From: Neurospora tetrasperma FGSC 2508
Taxonomy: Eukaryota > Ascomycota > Sordariomycetes > Sordariales > Sordariaceae
Direction: 5' to 3'
DNA length: 64,000 nt
Assembly: GCF_000213175.1 (NCBI RefSeq)
Contig: NW_009799104.1
Location: 1,381,214-1,445,213, forward strand
Below are positions 22,162 to 32,732 of the stretch, piece by piece. A program made the translations under genes and the position numbers. Below the pieces are notes generated by a model that saw nothing but the letters and a program-made list of their open reading frames with translations, was not told the origin of the DNA and did no database searches. Every line of letters begins with the position of its first letter. Position 1 is the first letter of the stretch.

Positions 22162-24693
22162 TCAAATATCAAAAGTCTCACTCAACCTCAAATCCCTACT
22201 ACTAGCCCCCACCCAAATCTTATACTTCCCTCTCCTCAACCGCCACTGCTGCATCTCCACATCCCAAACGCTCAAATCCCTTCTCGTCAACTCAAACTCC
22301 GCCTCCCCATCCTCCCCCGGCGCCAGCGGTCCCACGCGTTTAAACCCGCGCAGCTGACGAACCGGCGTTTCCTTATCCTCTTCCTCCTCATCCGAAGCGG
22401 GAATACCAACATACAACTGCACAACTTCTCTTCCCTCATATTTATCCCCTGAATTCTCCACGCGACACCTTACCACAAACAAAGTCTCCCACAAGTCCGG
22501 ATGTCCGCCCTGGATAATAGGCGTGTCAGGATCGGGAAACTCGGCGAACCGGGTGGCGGCGAGGGAGGGCATCGTCGTCTCTTCCATGACACCGGGAGCG
22601 ATAGAAACATAAACTTGCAAGTCTGAGTAAGAGAAAGTGGTATAAGACAATCCGAAGCCAAATTCGAAGCGGGGAGAGATGCCATGACGGTCGAAGAAGC
22701 GATAATCGATGTGTAGTCCCTCCACAAAATTATCTTCGGGGAAAAACGGGTCGCCGCCCTCTTCTTGGCCGGTGGAAGAGTTGAGTAAATGCCCGTAATC
22801 GGACTCCTTCTTGGCGATCGTATAAGGTAAACGACCGGAAGGGTTGACGTCGCCGTATAAGATGTCTACCAGACTGTTACCGGATTCTTGGCCGGGTAAG
22901 CCAGCCATGAGCACGGCGGTGACGTTGGGGTGGGAGATCCACGGGTCGACGAGCCGGATGCCGGCCGAGTGGACGATGGCGATGGTTTGGGAGCACCAGG
23001 AGGCTATGTTGAGCACGAGGTCGTCGCTGAAGGCGTCGGAGAGGGCAGAACGGTCGGACATCTCGGAGGCGTAGGCGTTGATGAAGACGAGGCAGGCGTC
23101 CGCGTTGAGGTATTGCTGGGAGGGGTTGGCCGAGTGGAAGTCCCAGCGGAGCATGCCGCGATCTTTGCGGATACGGTGGGACAAGGCTTCGAAGGGGGAA
23201 ACGACGTAAGGGGGCGTGGAGCTGCCGGAGCCGCCGCCGGTGATCAAGGTGCCGTTGAAGGTGGTCCAGCCGCGGTTGACGTCGTAGCCGCCGCCGTAGC
23301 GGTCAGGGTTTTCCCAGGGAGTGGACTTGACGATGGCGTCGTAGCCGTAGATGCAGAGGAATTTGGGTTGGGTTAAAGGGAGGGTGCCGTTGACATTCTT
23401 GACCAGGACTGTGCCCGCCGCTCCGATTTCGCGGATGAGATCCGCGTGGTCCGCTTGTACGTCAATGGGGTCGGGCAGCTGACCGCCCGGCGCGACACCA
23501 ACGGGTGGGTAGGTCCCGTCGTCCTGGCCGGCGTATAGCCACGCCGCCAGCACGCGGGTCGCCATGTCGTTCAAGCGCTCCTCGGCCACCGATCCGTTCT
23601 TTACAGCTTCGATCAACTTCTCGCCCCAGAACCCGTCCCGTGGCATCACCATATCCGCTCCGGCGTTGGCTGACGCGACCCCGCTCATCTGCGCATCCCA
23701 ATCAGTAACCACAAATCCTTCAAACCCCAACTCCGTCTTGAGTACTCCATTCAGTAACTTGGAGTTCTGGCACACATAGCTGTGATTCGCCCTATTATAT
23801 CCACACATCACGGCTCCGGCACCCGCGCGCAGTGCGTCCATAAACGGCCAGACGTACTCCCTCAGCGCTCTGTCCCCAACATTCGCGCTGATGGCATGTC
23901 CTTCTCCCTCGGGCGCATCCTGTCCCCATCTTCGTCTATACTCCTGTTCGTTGAGCAAGAAATGCTTCGCAGTAGCAATAACCCCCTCCCCTTGCACGCC
24001 CTCCACGATCCTCCCCATCCCAACGCCAGCCAGGTACGGATCACTCCCCAACCCTTCCCAATTCCTCCCTCCCTTTGCCACCCGTCCCAACGGCCCCGCC
24101 AGCGGCCCTAGGGCAATGTTCACCCCTTTACCGCGATACTCAGCGCCCACGGCCTGGCCGTAGCGGTACATAAGGTCTGCGTCCCATGTCGCGGCGAGGT
24201 GAATGCCCGCGGGAAAAGCGGAGGCGAATTCCTGGCCGCGCACACCGGAGGGGCCATCGTAGAAGCAGAGCGGTGGTATGGATAGGCGGTCGATTGAGCC
24301 CGTGTTTCCCACGCAAGGACCAGGAAAACCGCGAGTGAGGTTTTGGAGTTCCAAGAGCGTCATTTGCGAGGTGAGCGCGAGGGCGTGCTGGTAGGCGGAT
24401 GACCAGCGAGAGGAGGAGGTGCCGTTGGCGACAGGGGTGGGGTAAAACGGCGGGCTGAGACCGTAGTAGGGGAGTTCAGAGGGGTGTTGCCCGTCATGGT
24501 GTTGTGAGGACGGAGCTGATGATGATGATGGTAGACTACTGCATGATTGCAGAGAGGCGGCCGCGCAGATGAGGGCAGCGGCACCCTTCACGGAGAAGAC
24601 GACTTCTTTTGCATGGTCGGCAAAGTAGCCTGGGCCTGGGAGGCTCGTTGGCAGCCGTAGCAGTTGCTCGTAGAGACTGCTGAGATGGTTCAT
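22162..24693 (-). CDS. Glycoside hydrolase family 3 beta-glucosidase
   Basis: Predicted 843-residue intronless enzyme that hydrolyses terminal beta-D-glucosyl residues, as in cellobiose breakdown. The frame stays open upstream to 24765 but the first ATG is at 24693, after a CA-rich leader. GH3 blocks in order: RNWEGLGSDPYLAG, the substrate-binding KHF motif (about 243), and VTDWDAQ with the likely nucleophile Asp at about 331. The second alpha/beta domain includes an ASEMSDR segment that may carry the acid/base Glu. The C-terminal fibronectin type III-like domain (about 700-840) includes VVQLYVG and QLRGFKRV. Length fits the family. The N-terminus is unusual: about 30 polar residues precede a hydrophobic stretch (about 31-50), so it may be a signal anchor rather than a cleaved signal peptide, or the true first exon lies further upstream. 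A 10-codon uORF overlaps the start codon. Confidence 0.92.
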   Translation of the reverse strand: MNHLSSLYEQLLRLPTSLPGPGYFADHAKEVVFSVKGAAALICAAASLQSCSSLPSSSSAPSSQHHDGQHPSELPYYGLSPPFYPTPVANGTSSSRWSSAYQHALALTSQMTLLELQNLTRGFPGPCVGNTGSIDRLSIPPLCFYDGPSGVRGQEFASAFPAGIHLAATWDADLMYRYGQAVGAEYRGKGVNIALGPLAGPLGRVAKGGRNWEGLGSDPYLAGVGMGRIVEGVQGEGVIATAKHFLLNEQEYRRRWGQDAPEGEGHAISANVGDRALREYVWPFMDALRAGAGAVMCGYNRANHSYVCQNSKLLNGVLKTELGFEGFVVTDWDAQMSGVASANAGADMVMPRDGFWGEKLIEAVKNGSVAEERLNDMATRVLAAWLYAGQDDGTYPPVGVAPGGQLPDPIDVQADHADLIREIGAAGTVLVKNVNGTLPLTQPKFLCIYGYDAIVKSTPWENPDRYGGGYDVNRGWTTFNGTLITGGGSGSSTPPYVVSPFEALSHRIRKDRGMLRWDFHSANPSQQYLNADACLVFINAYASEMSDRSALSDAFSDDLVLNIASWCSQTIAIVHSAGIRLVDPWISHPNVTAVLMAGLPGQESGNSLVDILYGDVNPSGRLPYTIAKKESDYGHLLNSSTGQEEGGDPFFPEDNFVEGLHIDYRFFDRHGISPRFEFGFGLSYTTFSYSDLQVYVSIAPGVMEETTMPSLAATRFAEFPDPDTPIIQGGHPDLWETLFVVRCRVENSGDKYEGREVVQLYVGIPASDEEEEDKETPVRQLRGFKRVGPLAPGEDGEAEFELTRRDLSVWDVEMQQWRLRRGKYKIWVGASSRDLRLSETFDI

Positions 24694-24722
24694 GGCTGTG
24701 GTTGTGAGTTGGATGATTGCAT
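24690..24722 (-). promoter_or_regulatory. Ten-codon uORF overlapping the GH3 start codon
   Basis: On the minus strand an ATG at 24722 opens ten codons (Met-Gln-Ser-Ser-Asn-Ser-Gln-Pro-Gln-Pro) and stops at a TGA that overlaps the GH3 start codon as ATGA. If the mRNA begins upstream of 24722 this is an arrangement suited to termination-reinitiation. The transcription start is not known from sequence. Confidence 0.5.
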
Positions 24723-27700
24723 TTCTCAAGTTCTCGAGTATCACTTTGGTCAGGTAGTCAAGCAAGTACCACGCTGAGTTTCATGAATGTATGACTTCCT
24801 TTGATGAGCGGAAGACGACAAGAACGGCCACGAGGAGAAGAACGATATTGGCGATCTGGTTCTGTCGCTAGAAGATGACCGGATCGAGCTTTGGTTATTG
24901 AAGGCGGCCAGACTGAGCAAGTCTCATCCCGATATGGGATCTCGTGTTGAGGATAAAAACCGGCACGTCGTTACTCGGTTTTAAATGATCTTCTTACCGC
25001 TAGTCGGTGGATATTGGGCTGCGGCGCCACGTAGTGACGGACCGTACCCCCGCCGGTTGCCTTAGTTTGTTGCACGTTGAAGATGGACATGCATGGTGGT
25101 TGGCGCTGGATGCCGTGAGGGGAAAATAGCGATAAGAGTACTACTTGTTTTATTTGGAGTATTACACATACAAGTGTTAGTGCCCTTAGCCGCCTATAAC
25201 GGCCTGGCACTGTAGAACGTGCAAGTGTTACGGCAAGCAGATGGAAGAATGCCGGATGTCAGGTAGGCTAAGATTCATAGAAGTATTGTTCCACGTATAA
25301 ACCGTATGACGAGCTGTTCTGGACTTTAGATGGGCCTCCGATAACAGTCGCACAACAGTGATTTTCTGCGGGGAAGGAGATCATGAACTTCCACCTGCAT
25401 CTGTTAGAATACAAAGGTTGATTGGTCCACTTCTGTCACTATTGCGGGAGCTCCATCCAATTGTCCAGTTTGGCGGAGTGGTGCTTTTTTGGTACCGGAC
25501 GACGCGACTGCCAAAGCTTATGATAACTGGCAGAGTGGGTGAACGAACTATAGGCAGTTGTATCTTTGTTAGAATTCGAGCGTTTCGCTCAAACACTTTT
25601 TTTTTATCCCCCATATGTCCCCTTTACTGTGTGAATACGCGTCAACTATATTCTAAGGTGTTGGGAAGAACTCAAAGGAGTTAAAGTTGTGAAGGTCGAG
25701 GTGTCTCAGGTGTATACTGTATGTAGACCCACTTCCCTTCCGATTACTAACAATTAACAGGACTTGGCCTAACAGCATTGGCGCTTGACTTTTGTCTCCC
25801 CAGACTCTTTTCTCGCCGGGACATTCTCCGTCTCCCTCCAAACTAAGCACGGATCTTTTTATGACCGAGAGTATTCGGACCTATGTGCTTTAATCTTCTT
25901 CTTCCTATCAACAACACAAGAGAAACTGTAATCTCATCAGTTTTTCGCTTTGTAAGCGCTCAGAACGAACATCACCATTTCACAAGCGAGTGCAACAGGC
26001 GCTGCCTGGAGGTACAGTATTATAGAGTTGCGTCCTGCGGTATTGCTCGTCAACGAACGGTCTGGGCTTACCATCCGGAACCTTCCTCGGCTACGCTAAA
26101 CTTTCACGGTCTTCCACCCACGTGTCCACCACAACGATCGCGCATCCACATCAGATGGAAACACGCGAAGACGGACTAAATTTGCGACAGACAGCGGGAG
26201 AAGACTTTTTCGAAGACAAGAGGAAGAGCTTGTTTAGAATAGACTCTGAATCTCAACCGTTCGTGGACACGGGACTAGTCAAAATTTTTACATACTAATG
26301 CACCTCGGGGAATATGAAGGGGGCACCATGTGGAGATGTTGCCTAGTGTAGGTCCAGGATGACGGGTGATGAACTTGACGCTAACTGAATGTGAAATATC
26401 CGGGTTCACCATCATAGTCGTTGGATAAGAAGTGAACTTCCATGGAAGTATTCCTTCTGCGTGAGCAGGCAGACGGACGGCCAGACAACGGACTGCCATA
26501 CGTATAGCGTGCCATATATCACATGTTTCTATGTGCCCCCCAGCTCTTAATGAACTATAGTCTTCCATGTGAAAAGCTTCGCTTGGAGTTTTCAGGAGCG
26601 CGCGGACAGGCAGACAGGGACGGCACGAGGCAAAGAAGACTTCTTCTGAAACGGGATGCCACTCAACACGGAAACATTGTTCTTTGGTACCTTGCATACA
26701 CAACCCTCACACCAAGCCATGGCCCTGTCCATAGGTGTCCATCTACAACCTAGAATATCGGTTATCATGCCGCATCTATAGCCTCTCCCCGACCCGCAGT
26801 TCCAGTCGGTGGGATAACCCATGGAGGTGGTACTATAACATCCCAGAGGCATGACACAAAGAACAATTTGGGGCGCCTGTTCAATATGATCCTACATGAA
26901 ATCTTGCGTCTGAATCGAATCAGCAACGACGACTCACCGAGACCGCGCCCATCACACCGTGCTACCACTCTGCTCTCGAGGCCGCCTTGACAATCATGTA
27001 TTGACCGTGCGGCGCGTCGTTGCAAAGAATAATCGGAGGACTCAAAATGAAAGACTTCTCCGTGCTTGCGGCGATACGTGACAGGCAACCGGAGATTTGG
27101 TGTCACATTGGATGTCTCGATACGATGTAGGACGGACTGGACAGGTCTGATGAGGAAGGATGGGCGGGTGGGCGAAACGGTCCAGGGTTTACGTTTGTGT
27201 GATCCATCTGAGACTTGAGTCCATGTGTTGGAGAAGTAAAAATGACGAGATAGAGGGAGAGCGAGAAGATTAAGTTGATTGTGGTTAGAAATGCAGGGCG
27301 AAATTGCAGAATCTGATAAGATTGAAATGGAAGGGTGTTGTTGTGGAGAACTGTCTGCTGTGAGTATGAGAATGTCATGCGTTACCCTGTCTCTTTTGTC
27401 CTGGTCGCAATCATATCCACATCAATATTGTCCTTCTCGACATGGACTCTCCAGAATTCGATGCCTTGAAGCAATTCTGTTCTAGGCCGATTAATCAACG
27501 CCGAAGCTCTTGGTAGAGTTCGAGATACCAATGTCTTGATTGGGGTAGAAACGCCGGGAGATGATGATGATGATGATGATGGGAGGCGTGAAATGAAAGG
27601 CCGCGCGCCTTATTACATATCTGCCCCACGTCAGAAAAAGATTGCCTGAAAAGAGAGAGGCGGAAAGAAACAAAAGTCTAATTCTCTCAAGTAGACCGAA

Positions 27701-30600
27701 CGTCTGGTGATACAAAGGTTCTGAAGTTGTTTTGACCGCCACGCATGTCTGAGACGGCGACATGGAAATAATTGCCTTGTATGGCCTTCTCCGTGCTGTT
27801 GACAGACCTGACCCGAGCACCTATCTTAGAATCATTTCCACGTTCATCTTGCTTTACACAACTGGGTCGAGTGAAAATACCTACTGTCCATGGTACGAGT
27901 TCTCGTCAAGCGGGGTTTCCTCTTTGTTGTCTGTGCATGGAATGCGGGGTTGACTTGGGTTGTTCAGCCGTTCACTTACTTGCATGGTGACGAGCAGCAC
28001 AGGTCTCACCTGCTGGACCCTCACCCTTTTTTTTTCTTTTTCTTTTTTTTCCCCCTTCTTTGTCGGTCTTGATGCTGTCTTGGAACTGAAACCTGCAGCG
28101 TGGTGGATTGTTTTTGTTTCATGATATTCTCTGTTCCGTGATTAGTTCCGCTCTGGAGACAGATTGAAGCTTACAAACTGGAAGGGCATCAGATGGTGGG
28201 GACGCTCAATCTCCAAAGATTAACCAAGGCCCAACTTCCATGCTGTAGTGCCCGAAGCCAGCCAGGGCAGCCAGGCCAGCAATTCGCAAGTCGTGCCAGA
28301 AACGGTCACCCCACCAAGATTACCGGTTCCATTCATTTCTCGTGGTTGTGGAGTTCTGACTGAGCCTAGTTGGGTTTAGCGTCAGGTACAGCCGTCAAGT
28401 GCTCCTTCAGTAATTGGATCGCGGAAGATCCGTGTGGAACGGCTATCCGCGGCGGCTACCTAGAGCCGGGGTAGGTGTGTGTCTAGTGAACCTGCCACAA
28501 CTGTTAGTGTAATCCTTCGCGTGCATTTACTGCGTAGGGTAGCTGATGGCCAATGTTCCAAGATCCACACAGAAAAACCTCGCAATATCACCAACTGTGG
28601 TCCTGTAATTGAGTGCGGCCACAAAACGAACAACATAGCAAAATATACCAGGATCCGTTCGTTCTTAACATGCTTCTGATCCTTTTCTAACCTGCACCAC
28701 ACGGTACAGCTGACATGAAGGATGGGCAGGAGGCTTCTTCTGCACAAACCAATCGGAGGGCAGAAGGGGGTCGAACACGACGGTTTGAGGCTCTACTGGC
28801 TGGATGCAACGGCGAGTGAAACCAACCAGCAAAAAGATGGTGCGAAAAACACGACCATCGGTAGCTGATTGCAAACGCAAAATCCGCCTTTATTGGTGTT
28901 GCCGTTTGCTGTGAATGGGTGAAATTCTGTGGCTGGTCAGCTCAATGACCGTCACATCTTGAGGCTGTTGATCTACCGGTACCCCAAACCCCCAAGCTCC
29001 ACGACGGCGGCGTGGGGGGGGGCATGGGTTTTCGTTTGGCCTCTGCGGCATGATACATCCAATCATGCAAGGTGAAGTCCTATACGTCTTCATTCTAGTG
29101 TCGATCCGGAGGACGAGGGGGCAGATCAAGACAGAGCGAGTCCAGTCTAGGGCGATTGATTGTCGACCCTGAGCAAGACAATAATCTGCATTCGTGTCAC
29201 AGCCTCAGACCAACCAGGTTTAACTCGTATATCGCGGTAGCACAAAGACCCCAAGTCTATGATATCCGTCACCGTAAATAATCCAGTCAGTTGGTCGAGT
29301 CCTGATCCATCATCGTCGTACCGACAACATGTGTGTCTTCTTGAAGGTCTGGCAGGTGCAAAACTCTGACCGCCATCATTCCCACGTCGTCTGCTGCCTC
29401 TATTGCCCGCTCAAACCTTGGTTCGCCTCCTGGTCCTAAGCCTCCGTGCCGAACGGCCATAATTCAAAGAGAAAATGGAGCAAATAGCCGTCAGAAAAGC
29501 TTTGTTTGCAGCCGCTCTGTTCACGCCGCGGTGTTGTGCCACTGTTTAGGTGAGAGGTGTCGAGAGTCGACCGGCGAGACTGGCTCAGCTGGAGATACTT
29601 GGCAGATGTCACGGTTCGGCTATGGTAGTGGAGACGGCAAGAACCCTGCTCGCCTAGGTCCATGACACTTCCAACTTGTTGTTTCAACACTTATTTGTTC
29701 GCAATTTGCGTGAATAGTGGCGGGAATTAACGCGAAAAGTTTCAAGTTCTTATTGTTGGACCTCGACGTCGAGGCATTGTACAATTCTGAGAGGAACATT
29801 ACTTTTTCTCCAACCATCGTATCCTGTCATCATGCACAGGCAGAGAGACAGGTCAGATGAAGCACTGCAAGATATCTTGCTGTCCGGTACCTGCAGTGAA
29901 AAGATGTCGTGGGTTGCAACACGACCCGCACCGCATCCGCATGCCATGCCGCAACGCCATACAATCCAGCCCTGGTTTGTTTGGTAGTTGTATACAAGAA
30001 AACGCCCATTTTTGACTTTTGATCTACCAAAAGTAAAATAATCATTCGAATTTCGGGCGGATGGGTGTCATAAGAGACTACCCTCTTAAATCTTTCAAAC
30101 TTGGGGGACTCGAAGGAGATGGACAAAGGCAGTCACAAAGAAACGCTTTCTGTAGCGTATTTTGCCCTGGTCATGGTCCGTCGCTTTGAACGGAGCTCTG
30201 AGGGAGCCAAGAAGAGCTACAGATCTCCCCTATTCAACCCATGGCCGAAGAACCAAAATAACAAATAGAAACCAGTCCTGTATTGTACGGTAAGATACTA
30301 TGTACATCAACAACGGCACACATCAGCACCGCGCCCAACGACAAAGCGGGTCATGGAGGGGTATCGATGTTTCAGATCAATTCAAAGGTTGGAAAACAAT
30401 TTGCAAAAGAAAAAAAAAAACGAAAAAGCCATTCAGAAAGGACATGGCGGATGAGCTCAATACCATGACTCGTTAAAATTGACCAAATGAGGGATGTTCC
30501 TGTGAAAAGGTAATCAACACTCAAAAGTGTGATCCGCCTTGCCCTACCAGACAAAAGTTACCTTACCTTACAGGGAACAAGATGAGATGAAATTAGATGG
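24723..30600. other. Large gene-free spacer
   Basis: About 5.9 kb with no frame I can support. The longest frames (for example 142 codons on minus at 26275-26703) lack ATG starts or domains and overlap frames on the other strand. Pyrimidine or T-rich runs occur at 28021-28070 and an A-run at 30410-30420. There is no strong AT bias, so this is not RIP-degraded repeat. The left edge is presumably the GH3 promoter. Non-coding RNAs cannot be excluded. Confidence 0.45.
27560..27580 (+). repeat. (GAT)7 microsatellite
   Basis: Seven perfect GAT units in the spacer between the GH3 gene and the disordered-protein gene. Confidence 0.95.
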
Positions 30601-32376
30601 GACGAACCTTGGGGTTAGGGTTGAGTTGGCACTTCCCTCCATAAAACAAGCGCAGAAGACAAGCGCCTTGGATCATGGATCGCAAAGCTCATCTCAATGC
30701 AAATGTCGTCGTGATTGTTGTTGACGATCTGGTAGCCTTGGTTCATCGCTCTCCACCCATGGGGTTGGCGGCAATCTGACGGTACTCTCCCACGACCCTC
30801 CTCCCCACAATGCCCTCGTCTCATAGACGTACTGGACCTTGGTACCACACTGAATAGACAGACGCATGGAGAGTGCCAGCGAGGTCAGTGCAGGCTGCAC
30901 CTCTGCAGGTACGAGGTACACTACTTGGAATGAAAGGAGCTCTGTCCATTCGCTTTCCGCTGTCGGGTTTCCGATTTTTTCTTTTTGGCCCCTGTCCGAC
31001 CTTCTCTGGAGGATTCTGCCCAATGAAATTGGCTTGGGAAGCTTCATTTCCTCGAGCACCGAAAGCGCACCATTTCTGGAGAGGAGTGGTGCACGAGTTG
31101 GGCGGGCAGACGCACGGTGGAATCGTTTGTCACACAAATTGCTTTTGCATGCCCCTTTTCTCCATGGACGGATCTCCGCTGGCCAATGACAGAGCTCAAT
31201 TGACCTCCAATAAACACACCCCCCACACTCGGGGGTCATCCGGTCCACGGCGGGTCGCTCCTCCGCGTGCTTCCCACGGTGAAGGTGAAAATCCAGGAAG
31301 TGGAAGCCAGGTCGGCCGCCAAGGCGCTCCCAATGCGCTCCAAACTGCGCTGCCAGCCAGCCGAGCTGCTCGCAGGATAGCACCTAGCCCCACGGCTGCC
31401 CGTTCAGGTTTGTTGTGTTGTTGCAGTCTCGTCGTTCCTGGCTCAGTGGAGGTTAGGTACCTCTTACCTAGGTAGGTAGTGCAGGTGAGGTGCCGGGCCC
31501 TTGTGCCCTTGTTGGTGCCTAGCGTAGAGGTAGGTAGTCGACGGGATCCCTGGGAGGGGACTTCCTTGCGTGTGCGTGCGTGCCCTGCCCTGCAGTGTGC
31601 ATCCATCCAGAAAGAAAGTTGACGGTCCTCCTCCTCCGAAAGGGTGAACCACCCCCGGCGACCTAACCTTCTTCCACCACACCTTGCCTCATCCCCAGAA
31701 CCAGGTTCAGTTCCCAGGCCTGGCCCCAACCCGCACTCTACCTCTACATACATACGTACAACCCAAAACCTCGTCCCATCCCGTTGCGTCTTGTCGTCCG
31801 ACCATTCCATTCCTCTGATCATCAGCTTCAGGTCCGCCGCCGACAAGCCCCTCTCAGCCTCTTGTCGCTTGTATTCGGTTCCCCGCGTTCCAACCCGCAC
31901 TTTGGGTGTGCCCGCGCGCCCGTCGTCACTCCTTTACCTGGCCGACAATAAGAAGATTAAATCTCTTCTCGTACGACGTCTTCTCTTCGCCCGCTCTCTT
32001 CTCTCGATTATTTGTCGGTATACTGCGACCAAAATACCAGCAAACCCAAAGACCTGCATGTGACGCGAGATCGTCCTCTTCTTTTTGTTTCTTCATCACA
32101 CTCGCTCACTGTGTTATTTTGACATACCGAAACTTCCCACGCCCGATCGACCGACGATATTTAATTGGAAGACTACAGAAATTGGTGCTGTGCGATAAAC
32201 AGATCGGGACATCGTAAAGACACCTCGACTTCTCGACACTATTGACCCTGCAGCTTTCGCAACTCCAGACTCACCTTTTGCCCGGGGTTTCCATTACAGA
32301 ACCTCTCTGCTTTTGTTGACCATAGAAAGCGGATATACGACTTAGGAATCGCCCGATAACGGCGGCGAAACATACG

Positions 32377-32488
32377 GTGAGTGGCCTGGGGTCCTGGTAC
32401 AAAGGGCTGTGATCCCCGCGAGCACGAGCAAGGGGCGCTGTTGCGCTTTGCACGAGACCAAGCTGACACACAATCCTCCCTCACTTAG
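32377..32488 (+). other. Probable 5' UTR intron of the disordered-protein gene
   Basis: Donor GTGAGT at 32377, branch-like GCTGAC at 32462-32467 and acceptor CTTAG ending at 32488 give a 112-bp intron of the usual form for this genome, about 245 bp before the start codon. Inferred from splice signals only. Confidence 0.5.
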
Positions 32489-32607
32489 AAACGCAACACT
32501 GCATCTAGACAGGTTGACGGAACGTCGCTTGATTCGTCTTGCCGTATCACCGACGAGATCGCTTCGGGTGAACCCTCGCAAAAATACGATCTGCACTACA
32601 TCCCTGG

Positions 32608-32645
32608 ATGGAATGCAAATCTCACCATCCGCCACTCTGATCTGA
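32608..32645 (+). promoter_or_regulatory. Two overlapping short uORFs
   Basis: ATG at 32608 opens ten codons to TGA at 32638-32640. A second ATG at 32613 opens ten codons in another frame to a TGA just after it. Both end about 90 bases before the main start codon at 32733, in what should be mature leader. Confidence 0.5.
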
Positions 32646-32732
32646 TCTGGGGCAGTTCTTATAATCGGGCCTCACTCCTCTCCGTCAGTGTGAGCTTGTT
32701 TATATTCCGACACCGCACCACAAACCGCCAGC

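Larger units (their letters stand above)
30601..32732. other. Promoter and long leader of the disordered-protein gene
   Basis: From about 31390 the plus strand is pyrimidine-rich. It contains clustered TAGG/CCTA words around 31455-31535 and CA-rich leader-like sequence from 32000. Two frames on minus (30694-31383 and 31196-31900) exceed 220 codons but overlap frames on the other strand, are rich in Arg, Gly and Trp, and lack domains; rejected. A start-stop ATGTGA is at 32058, and a probable leader intron and uORFs are listed separately. Confidence 0.5.

Noticed and set aside
22930-23376. 148-codon plus-strand frame inside the GH3 gene
   Set aside because: Antisense shadow of GH3 coding sequence with Gly/Val/Asp bias.
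26275-26703. 142-codon minus-strand frame in the large spacer
   Set aside because: Opens without an ATG, has no domain and overlaps frames on the other strand.
30694-31900. Two minus-strand frames of 229 and 234 codons
   Set aside because: They lie in the promoter of the disordered-protein gene, overlap each other and plus-strand frames, and are rich in Arg, Gly and Trp without domains.
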